Source of the DNA: Actinernus sp. WN-2022
Lineage: Eukaryota > Cnidaria > Anthozoa > Actiniaria > Actinernidae
Length of the DNA stretch: 64,000 bases
NCBI GenBank assembly: GCA_030867875.1
Contig: JAOWCC010000019.1
Location: forward strand, 29,966,966-30,030,965
Reading direction: 5' to 3'
Every line of letters starts with the position of its first letter. The stretch's first letter is position 1. The position numbers were made by a program, and so were the translations under genes. Shown here piece after piece: positions 15,001 through 27,000 of this stretch. The notes under the pieces were generated by a model. The model had not been told where the DNA came from and did no database searches. It worked only from the letters and a program-made list of their open reading frames with translations.

Positions 15001-18000
15001 AAGATAATTATCACTTTTTAGAAAACAATATACACTGGTATTTCCACAGGAAACCCAAGCTCTGTTTGTGTTTTAAATTATAACTTTTCTGGTTACTTTA
15101 TTATCATAAAAGCTAGAAGGAAAGCTCGCTGCGTAGAAGAGAAAAGCTGGGATATCGGTTTCCTTTTATTCTTCGATTCGAGCCTGGAAGTTTATATTAA
15201 GCAAATTAATGTATCAGTTATTTTTTACGGGCTTTGGTTGATTCAAATCCGGGTTCAAATGATCGCAAGTAAAGTACCGTACGTTCATTTATTAAAACTG
15301 TTGTGTTCGATATTTTCACAGGATTTTATGTAATTACGAGGTAACGAGGGAATTTGTTATGATATCTTTCTCATCATCGCACTAAATCGAGGTCATGAGC
15401 GTCCTGTGAAAATATCGAACACAACAGTTTTAATAAATTAACGTACGGTACTTTACTTGCGATATTTGAAACAACCAAAGCCCGTAAAAAAATAACTGAT
15501 ACATTAATTTGCTTAATATAAACTTCCAGGCTCGAATCGAAGAATAAAAGGAAACCGATATCCCAGCTTTTCTCTTCTACGCAGCGAGCTTTCCTTCTAG
15601 CTTTTATGATAATAAAGTAACCAGAAAAGATATTTTAATTTAATAGCTAGTTGAGGCAATGGGCTCCTGGTCGAGGCTTGAGAGCCAAAAGACAACAATG
15701 TTTTTCATGTAGAAGGCGGCTCTAATTGTTTAAAATAGAGGAAAAGATTAAATAAAACTGAGAAAGGAGTAGAACAAAATTTTTTTTAGTGCTCGGTGTA
15801 GGACTCGAACTCCGGTCGTTGGATCAAAAGCGCGCGCTCTAAACCACTATACCACAGAGCCGCTTACTTAAAGGCTACTTTCAAAATAACGTATATGAAT
15901 GATTCTGAGCCCGTGAACTTTGGGGCGACTTGCCGTTGCTATGCGTTGGCAACAAGTGTCGATCACGGATCCCAACGGGCGGATTTGTTTCAAATTGTGT
16001 TCGATTTAGGCTCGAGAAATGGGGATTATTTCAATTAGACGGCACGAGGCTCTTGAAATAAGTAATGTTGTGCTATTATTTGAGGTCTAGTTGCGGTCGG
16101 CATTGATTTTGGATGAAAATTCGAGCGTGATGTTCGGGTGATTGGGGTTGAGAAATGGCGGCTGCGACCATCCTTGCCTTCTTTCTTAGTCGGAGAGGTC
16201 GAGGGGTAAAATTTCAACAGAATTCGCTGAAATTGCATACAGAGCCCAATGAAGAACAGATAAAGACTTCAGGGAAGCTTTCATTGATTTTATTTCAGTA
16301 TTTCTGGTCTAACCGTATACAACCAAATACTCGTTAAAAATCCCATACAAACCCTTATAATTTAAAACACAAACAGAGCTTGGGTTTCCTGTGGTATTTC
16401 ATCAATAATTAATATATATTAAAATGGTTTATCTGATCCATTATTTTTCCTACTTTGTGCTCCTTGCCATCTGGCAGTGACATCAACAGTGTGTTGATCT
16501 CATGGAGTGTCTCTTCCAGTGACTTGTTTTTCTTTTTCTTTGGTTGGACTTCTTCAAGAAGTTCAGTTATCTGATATTTAAAGGAAAGGATATTAAACAC
16601 CACCCTACTCATTTCATGTGACCTCTGCTGTTTGCACTCAAACTTATTTTACAGAATGTTACCATCAATATTATTGTACATTACAGTACCGCCTGGAATT
16701 ATTGAAGCATTTACCGCGGTTTTACCGCGTCCAATGACCGCGGTAATACTGTGGTTTGACCTCAGAACGACCGCAGTTTTACCATGGTAATACCTCGGTA
16801 AAACCGCGGTCAACTGCGGTAATTAGTTGGATGCGGTCACGGCCGCGGCCGCTAAGATTTTTATCAAGCCAAAATCATTGACTTTAGTGTGAAGATAAGA
16901 TGTTCGACATGTAGCAGTCATGATCGCAAACGTGCAAGTTTGGCACGATGACTCTTTTCGTTCTTTATTCAACACTGCTGTTAACTTTAGAATCTTTTAT
17001 TTTCGCTTCATTCAGAACTCTACCGGCAGGTAGACTGAAGCACTCATCGGTGAAACGAAGACTTTAGAATCTTTTATTTTCGCTTCATTCAGAACTCAAA
17101 CGGCAGGTTAGAATCTTTTATTTTCGCTTCATTCAGAACTCTACCGGCGGGTTAGAATCTTTTATTTTCGCTTCATTCAGAACTCAAATGGCGGGTAGAG
17201 AAGCACTCATCGGTGAAACTAGGACTTTAGAATCTTTTATTTTCGCTTCATTCAGAACTCTAACGACGAGTTAGAATCATTTATTTTCGCTTCGTTCAGA
17301 ACACTTAATTAACGGCGGGTTAGAATCTTTTATTTTCGCTTCATTCAGAACTCTACCGGCGGGTAGAGAAGCACTCATCGGTGAAACAAAGACTTTAGAA
17401 TCTTTTATTTTTGCTTCGTTCAGAACTCAAACGGCGGGTGGAGAAGCACTCATCGGTGAAACAAAGACTTTAGAATCTTTTATTTTTGCTTCGTTCAGAA
17501 CTCTAACGACGGGTTAGAATCTTTTATTTTCGCTTCATTCAGAACTCAAACGGCGGGTGGAGAAGCACTCATCGGTGAAACTAGGACTTTAGAATCTTTT
17601 ATTTTCGCTTCATTCAGAACTCAAACGGCAGGTTAGAATCTTTTATTTTTGCTTCATTCAGAACTCAAACGGCGGGTTAGAATCTTTTATTTTCACTTCA
17701 TTCAGAACTCAAACGGCAGGTGGAGAAGCACTCATCGGTGAAACTAGGACTTTAGAATCTTTTAGTTTCGCTTCATTCAGAACCCTAACGGCGGGTTTAG
17801 AATCTTTATTTTTGCTTCATTCAGAACTCTAACGGCGGGTTAGAATCTTTTATTTTCACTTCATTCAGAACTCAAACGGCGGGTAGAGAAGCATTCATCG
17901 GTGAAACTAAGACTTTAGAATCTTTTATTTTCGCTTCATTCAGAACTCAAATGGCGGATAGAGAAGCACTCATCGGCGAAAATAAAAGATTCCAACCCGC

Positions 18001-21000
18001 CGTTAGAGTTCTGAACGAAGCGAAAATAAGAGATTCTAAAGTCTTAGTTTCACCAATGAGTGCTTCTCTACCCGCCGTTTGAGTTCTGAATGAAGCGAAA
18101 ATAAAAGATTCTAACCCGCCGTTAGAGTTCTGAATGAAGCGAAAACAAAACATTATAAAGTCTTAGTTTCACCGATGAGTGCTTCTCTACCCGCCGTTTG
18201 AGTTCTGAATGAAGCGAAAATAAAAGATTCTAACCTGCCGTTTGAGTTCTGAATGAAGCGAAAATAAAAGATTCTAAACCGCCGTTTGAGTTCTTAATGA
18301 AGCGAAAATAAAAGATTCTAACCCGCCATTTGAGTTCTGAATAAAGCGAAAATAAAAGATTCTAAAGTCCTAGTTTCACCGATGAGTGCTTCTCTACCCG
18401 CCGTTTGAGTTCTGAATTAAGCGAAAATAAAAGATTCTAAAGTGTTAGTTTCACCGATGAGTGCTTCTCTACCCGCCGTTTGAGTTCTGAATGAACGGCA
18501 AAAATAAAAGATTCTAAAGTATTAGTTTCACTGAAGTGTGCTTCTCTACCTGCTGTTTGAAACATGTATGTTTAAAAAATTATTAAACTTATACATAGTA
18601 TTGTGTCATGACCGCAGATTTTGACTGCGGCTTTCATTGCAGTGAATAATTTGACTGCGGATTTTGACCACGTCTTTCATTGCAGTGAATAATTTGACCG
18701 CGGTAAAACCTCGTCCATAGTGCGGTAATACCGCGTCCAATGACCGCAGTAATATCTCGGTTTGACCGCGACCCGATGCTTCAATAATTTCAGGCGGTAC
18801 TGTAATTTGTAGTTGAATAATGACAATTTCATGCAGAATGATGTTATATTTTGGACAGGAGCATTATTGCAGGTTATCTACTACATTTTGTACATGTATT
18901 TACAATATTTATACTCAGTCTGTCAGGGACCAAATTGTAAATCTCAAACAATTCAGTCACATATATGCATACTTATGAAATGTAATTAATTTGCATAATG
19001 TTAAAGCTCAATTAATATAATATCCGGGAGAATAAAACATACTGTCTTGAATGCTATTTCAAGGGGAACTGAACTCTAAATCAACTCAATTAACAACTAC
19101 TGTATACAAACTAGATGATGTATTTGAAAGAAATACGTTCTGCCATTTTATTTCTCTGTATTGCGTTTTGAAGAAAAGAAAATGTGAAAACATTCCTCAC
19201 ATTACCTCTAGATCTGCTATGCATAGATGGCTCAAGTCTTGTAATCTGGGACATCTAGTATTGGGAATAAATTAGTTTTGCTGTCCCCTGCATGCATTAT
19301 GAAAAGCTGGACCAATGGCTCCTAATACAATATAACTAATTACAGACCATTGTGTGATTGTTTTCCTTGGTACATGTGACATATATACGATAATTATAGG
19401 GAATTAAAATTTGCATTAAATTGAGCTGCCACATAGGAAACAAGTAGGAGATTGGGGTGAGGGTGGTCTTCCAAAGGCATTTGGTATCGTTAAAGGGGAC
19501 ATGCATCATGCAGAACCCAAACAAACATGGTGAATATCTGATATAGTGTCTTCTATCAAGCTTACAGTACACGTACAGCGATATGATTAGCAATTCGCGA
19601 ACAGATTGCTGTTCACAATCTGCGCGCAAAAAAAATATAAAAAATGTACATATTTTTGGGTTAAATGTAGTACTGTACAATGTATTTACCATATTTTGCA
19701 TCATCGCATGGTCAAAATTGTTGTGGATTTCACAAGGTGCTAACCAAGTGAATCCACAACAATTTTGGCCATGCGATGACAGAGGCAAAATGTGGTAAAT
19801 AAGGGTAAACAATCGTGAATTAATTTAATTTACAACAAATGAGAAATACAGTGTAGTCAAGCAGACATGCTTTGAAAACATAAGACATTGTGGGGGAAAG
19901 TGATTCTAGCACATGCTATCGCAAAATTCATGACACGAGCAATGATGCAATCCATGGTACATGTATGTCCTTATTTCCAATGGCAAACAAAAAACAATCA
20001 GAACACGAGAAACTGAGCAGTTGTGGTATAATATACAACTCATTACACAGACAGTTGTATAGTATGGATGAGAATTTTTACTTACATGTATCATGTACAT
20101 GTACTTCACTTTCTCTGCTGGTATTCGATGAGTTATTTGCAATATTTGCCATGTTTGTTTGGGTTCTGTACAGTATGATACATGTCCCCTGTAATGATCT
20201 CATGCACCCTTGCCCCAATGCCCTACTTGTTTCCAAAGTGGCCTATTGGTTATTTTTCGAACTTGAAAACAAATTTTCTCTTCATACAGACATGCAACAC
20301 AGACTGAGAAATAAAATTAAAGCAGATTGAACTTATTTCTTTCAATTGAAATACATCATATTATATAGTTGTTGGGCTGATTTAGGGGGTTACCTGTAGT
20401 TCCCCATTATTACATTTGGAGATGAAACTATAATGAATCATTCTCAATTTATCAAGGCTTAAAATAGGTGAACAACACAAAAATGAGGTTTAAGTCAGGC
20501 ACTGCAGCCTACATTGTATTATGATATAAATGTCTCCATTTTGAGCCAAAATCAATGATATCTAAGTTAATGCCTTTCTTTCAATGGCATGCACTGTTGT
20601 ATAATAATACCATGATGCATCCAAACTTTCCTATTAAAACTATTGATTAAATTCAGAGACACTTCTCTGACCAATTCTCTGAATTTCTAACAGGACCTGA
20701 AACAGCCATAGGGGCTGATCAAAGTCAGGACCCAGCTAATCCAAAGATCGAATTGGAATTTAGCGTGATGGTTTTTGTGGAGGAAGGAAAACTGGAGGAG
20801 CCAGAGAAAAACCCTTGTTCAAAGCAAGGGCGAAATACCAACAAACTCAACTCAGACACATACAATGTATGGCACCGCATCAGGGGATCGAACCTGGGCG
20901 ACAGAGGTGAGGCGAAGCACTTAACCATTGCACCACCCTGGCTCCCCTACAGTGATCTTTTAGATGGTAGGGGCAGTTTTATAGGAAGACTTTTGGTAAG

Positions 21001-24000
21001 CAAAATTAATGATTGCCATAATTAATTGACTCTGGTCGACTACAGTATATTTTTTTTCAGATCAATAATATCAACATACCTGCATGCGAAAAAGACTTGA
21101 CTTGAAGAGGTTTTCAGTTTCCTTGAGTGTGTTAATTTCTTCACTTGTTGGAGGCCTGTAGGGGGATGCATCCTTGTGGGATGTCCGAGTGTCACTGACT
21201 GCAACGTCATCTTTGTTGCTGGAAATCTAAAGTATTCCATTATATTGGATTCCATTAATATGATCTAAATATATAGGTTGGGGGGGTTGGTTTACATTAT
21301 ATATTCATGAAGTTTGTACATATGTAGTGTGTATAATTAGTCAAATAAAGAAGACATGCAGGTATTGTAGTTATAACTGTGATGAAGTACATGTAGGATT
21401 CTGTATAGTTAGCTTACATGTTTTGATAACATGGCCAATGATGGCTGGTATAAAACTTTTTAAGTTACTAGGGCAAGTGTTTTAATAGTGACCACTTTCA
21501 ACATACATTATATGCTTTGCTCGTATACACAATCATTTCAATGAGGCTCCGGGGTAGATTCAATATATTATTTTTTCAAAGAATAAAATAAATTTTAATT
21601 GACCATGGAGCCTTATAAATTTATTGAAACCTTTGTCCAAATGGGATTTTTTCAATATTGGAGAGCATACATTGTACATGTACAATGTATATCCTTAAAT
21701 CAAATTTTCCCAACATTTGCCATGTAATTTGTAAGACTCAAATTTATAAGACTCCAGATCAATGTTCCTCCTTATAGTCCAGTCAATCTATAACATTTTT
21801 GGGATTCAGATGGAACTAATTGCAAGAGAAAGTTTCTCACTGCCAAAAGACCGAGAAAGGTCAACTTAGTAACATACTAAAAATCCCCCAAAATCCCTTT
21901 GGTGGAACATGCCGAAATTTGAAGAAAATAGTTTTGAGCTTTCACCACAGGTATCCCGCTTCTAGATCTTTTTTTTGGTGAACTTATACTTTGTTGACTT
22001 TTTTTTATTAAACCTGTGGCTGAAAAATATTCAGAAGGATAAAACAAAATAAAATAAGCCCTTTCTGTGCGTTTTAGAGTGGGTATTTTTCCTAAAAAGT
22101 ACACATATATTTGACACGAAAGCTAAGTTATGAACAACCTGATATTGTAAACAACATGACTCGGTTAATAAAAAAAAAGGAGAAATCAAAACATTAAAAG
22201 AACATTAATAATTAAATGTTGTTTAGTCATATTAAGCCGTTTCAAAAATAAATATTTGAAAGGTTATTTCAGTCTAGCGTCTCCACATATAGTCATATTC
22301 AATTATTGTCGATTTCAGTTTCCAGACATCTACATCCATTCTATACCCGGCCCTGGATTGTGTCTCGTTGCGCGGAAAAGGTAAAAGTAACTTTTTAGCC
22401 AATTATCCTGGATCTCACAGTTTTATCTCGCACAGCCACCTGGAAATAAAATCTAGACACTCTCAGCAATGCACATGCAGGAGTCGCTAGTAGCAATGGA
22501 AAAGCTTCCTTGAGCAACTACGAACTCTAAATTCTTCTCAGATTTGCAAACATTGTCGACATAACTCTGAGTTGTTGCCTGCATTTTCGAATGCAGTCAA
22601 ATATGAGCTTTCTACCACAAAGGTGACTTCAGAAAAGAAGGTAAGTTTCAATTAAATATTATCATGTATTATTACTTTTGCTGTCGTGTGAACTGGAATA
22701 CATTACATTTTCTAAATACGATGCACATTCTACCCATTTGTTTAGTCAACTTCAAATTCTGAAATTACATGATTTAACTTTCTTTCATACTGCATTTTGT
22801 TATTTATTTATGTTCCAGTTCCACACAAATACTCTCCCACCTGTCTTCAAAGATTTTTTTATACCACTATCAAATGTTCACGCTTACAATACACGACTAG
22901 CTTCAAGCTCTTCTTATTATCTTCCAATTATTCGAACAAATTATGGATTATTTAACATACATTTTCAGGGTCCTAATATATGGAATTCAGTTGACAATAA
23001 TATAAAATTTCTAACTAAACATAAATTTAAGAACTGTTTAAAAAAAGAACTAGTTAGCAAATATTAACTTAATTGCACAATCACATTGTAGTAGTTTATT
23101 AGTCTTGTCCAGTAGTATTCTATGTTAGTTCTATAGTAGTGTATATTAGTTTTTGTAAGTTAAGTCCTGCAGTTGTCTTGTACATTTGTATAGTAGTAAT
23201 TAGTCCTCTCTTTGTCTGTAGTAATTTCTGTAGTTCCGGTGCTTTGACCTTACAATGCATGTAAATCTATTTTTGGTGGCTCAGCTGAGTTTAGCTTTTC
23301 AGTTATTCTGAGCCTCCTTGTACTAATCTGGTTGTTATTATTATTATTAGTCTATTGCTCTTTGTAAATTATGAGTACAAAAATGAAAAATAAATAAAAA
23401 AATAAAAAAAACATGCTTTGATAACGCGGAAGCTAAGAATGCAAGCTTAAGTCAATAATGTACCACTCAATGTGAACAATACTGAAGAAACAATACGTAA
23501 GAACGATAGCACCCAACGGCAAGAAATGCATAAAGCTGTTAATTTTGTTCTGCGGATGTTCTGTGAAATCTTTCAGGAAAATTAGAAAACAAGAAACTTT
23601 CTTCCATGCAGAACCAGCGTACAGCCGTCCCCTGGATGCATTACATGAAGATGGTTGATATCCTCCGCAGATTGATAAAGGCTGAACGAACCGAAAATTG
23701 GGATCTTTACCTGCAAACCGTACATGAAATTCTTCGATACTTCGCAGCAGCGGGACACAACCTTTAAACCAAGTCCGTGCACATCTACCTACAAATGATG
23801 GAAGATCTCAAGAAGGAACATCCCGATGTCTACAACAGCTTTCAAGACGGACTTCATGTTGCGTGAAAAATCGACCATTACTGAGCTGGGCTTTCGACTG
23901 ACCTAACAATTGAGCAAGTACTCATGAGAAGCGTCAAGACTATAAATGGCGGGCTGACCCGAGGTCGTGGATTGACAGAGACACAACGCCTAGTTTGGCT

Positions 24001-27000
24001 AATGTCCATGTCAGCATGTGACAAATTAACAACGCCATGCAAAGTCTCACTGGTATCAACTATCACAGCACAAAGATACCAAAGCAAGTCAAGGACGATT
24101 TCAAGCGTGATTTCACATGCGATTTCAAGGACGTGACGAAACTCACTTCTTACCTATTAAAGTCAGAGGAATCATTTCAGTGCAGCCCCGTCTCTGCACA
24201 GCATAGCCACTGGGGATGTGGCAGATGAGAATGTTAATGCTGATAAGGCTAAGGAAGTAGGACGTATAAAATACTGACATCGATGGTTGGCAAGAATGCT
24301 TACAAGTTCTCCTTTCAAAGGAAAGATAAAGCGGTGACCCTTGCATGTAAAACTGCTGTGGCATAATAAGTGAAGGCAATATTCAAGTGGACCCGAAACT
24401 GCTGTTTCAACGTTTGAGCATTGTTGCGACGGGAGGCAGATATGAAAACCCACAGGAACTTTTCAAGTATGAGATGTGCAGCTATCTTCCTACTATTTTT
24501 GACTCCTCACTTCTACCAAGGATAGCAAACAATCCGGCACTGGCAGATGCCATTTGGTCACAGTCAAAGAGCAAGCAAACACCTGGGCCCACAGGGAGAG
24601 ATGTCCATTATGTTCTAGATGGAGGCACGCTTTTAATTTGTGTGCTGTGGCCACGAGGTAGTACCTACAATACTATTTTGAATCTCTACGTGCAGTATGT
24701 TGGATGCAGATACAGAAAGGCAACTATCGTCTTTGATGGATATCAGGATGGTCCTTCTACAAATTAAGGACTCCATACACCAAAGACGGGCATCGGCGTA
24801 TATGGACCAACTGTCACCTTCACATCTGATATGACTCTGGCATCGAGGAAAGATGAGTTCCTGTCCAACGCGTCAAATAAGCAAAGCTTTATTAATCTTC
24901 TTAGCGCCAAACTTAAAGAAGCCGGACAACATACGACAGTCCATGCCGCTGGTGACACGGATCTTTTGATCGTCCACACAGCGTTAGAGTCAGTGAGGGT
25001 TACGAGAACTGTCTTAGTAGGTGATGATCGATATACAGACCTGTTAATTCTTCTTTGTTACCATGCAGACATGGATGCCCATGATGTCTTTATATTTAAG
25101 CTGGAACCAAAGCAAAACTCCAAATCAAGGAGTGTGTGGAACATAAAGGAGACAAAGTCCACCTTGGAACTAGAAAATTTAATGTGCTCTCACCTCTTGT
25201 TTGTTCATGCAGTACTTGGATGCGATACGACATTGCGTATCTATGGACTGGGCAAAGCAACTGCACTTAAAGTGCCTATAACCCCAAAAATATTTTTTTT
25301 TTAATTGAAACTTTAAACCATTATTTAGAACTTAAGGCAAAAATAGGAGGCTAAAACTCAACAGTATTTTTTTTACGGCGTTTCAAAGTTGAGAACCAGA
25401 ACATGTGGCCGTCAGTTTTCAATTCCCTTTGGGAGCCTGGAGACCAGTGGCCTGTGACGTGTATGTAGTCAGGCGTTCGTTCAATCCCATACAAATGTCT
25501 CTTATTTATGCGACTCTTGCAAGCTCACCACATGATAAATATCCAATGAAATATCACCAAACTTGGTAAATTTACTAATTTCGTTGTGCTCTTTCTTGTG
25601 ATGGAGTTTATTTCCTATTGATTAGACTATAATAGGATGTTTTTCCTTTTTGAATTCTTTTTCTTATTCAGATTTTCCAACTCCTTTGAGAATACCAAGA
25701 CAATAGTCTAAATTAAAGGAACAAAAGAAACCGTGCAAAGGATTCTGGTAGTTGTAGTAAAAATGCGCCCGATTGACGTCATAATTCCAGGCCCTCACCA
25801 AGACTCGCGCTGACTTCCAACTGGAAACAGGAAGCCCAAAACGGATGTTTTCGCTAACTTTGACGCCAGTAAAATCGTCGAAGTTTAGTTTTTTCACTTT
25901 TATTTTTTCGAATTCTTTGTCAGGGCGCTATACAGAATAGTCGTCAAAAATATTTTTTGGGGGGTTATTGGCACTTTAAGAAGATCAAAGAAGTTCCGAG
26001 CTTCAGAGAACAGGCATATTATGCCTTCCGTAACTCATCCGCTTAGAGAGAAGATGTGATTCTGGCAGGAGAGAAGGCGCTAATCTGTCTGTACGGCAGC
26101 TGGCATGGTCTGCAACTAGTTTGGATTCTTTACGCTACATTCAATTTTGCCAGAAGGTCGCCACTGGAACATCGTGCCTGCAGCCTGAAAGCCTCCCACC
26201 TACATCAGCGGTGGCCAAATATCACAGCATGAGAGTTCTTTACCAGGTGTGTTGTACTGTTTTTCTTTTCCTTTTTTAATGTTAAAAATGGATATTTCAA
26301 TGTTACGATTACTGTTGTTATCATCATTAGGTTCAGCAGTGGAAAGGCAATGATGAGCTTCGGCCTGAGGACTGGGGATGGAAACTGTCGAGTGGTAACC
26401 TCCTTCAGTTGAGAACTGACCAGCCACCAGTCCATCAATCTCTGCTGGAGGTCATCCGTTTGAAACTGCAAGACTGACTGAAAAAACCCAGAGGTGCACA
26501 TGCAAGAAGCACGACTTAGATTGCTTTCCTGCGTGTGGCGTGTGCAAGGGACAAAGTGGTGCTAACTCATCTTCCCTAGATCTCGATGCTGGCCTAAATG
26601 AGGATGTGTATTACTCTCCGGACTGCATATTGGTTTAGCTTTCTATAGTTTATCCACCAAGAGCTGGTTTTGTGAGGTTATGTTTGGATGCGACTTACTG
26701 TAATTCAGTAGATATGAAAGTATAACAAGTAAGAAAAGTTAAGAAATACACAATAGTAGTGTAAACAACCTAAAGAACACTCGTGCTCTGTGAGCACCAT
26801 TTTCAAGTCAGGAGATCAGAAATAAAACGTCAGTTGAAAATATTGTGACTTTTAGTAGTAGGCCTGCTCGTATACCCCAAAATATAATTGAAAGGTGCTC
26901 TGTGCATTAACAATTATTATATGTGTATTATTCCCCAACCTATATTCATTGCAGTGAAATATTTCACAACACTCCGCTCTACTACGTACGGACTGAAATG

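Noticed and set aside
17947..18153. Repetitive minus-strand peptide with LIFASFRTQT
   Set aside because: Translation of the tandem repeat unit; the repeat also runs in reverse with no preserved frame.
19336..19812. Minus-strand frame of 158 codons and plus-strand frame 19890-20330
   Set aside because: Both lie in the arms of the foldback element 19429-20242; no family resemblance and mirrored composition.
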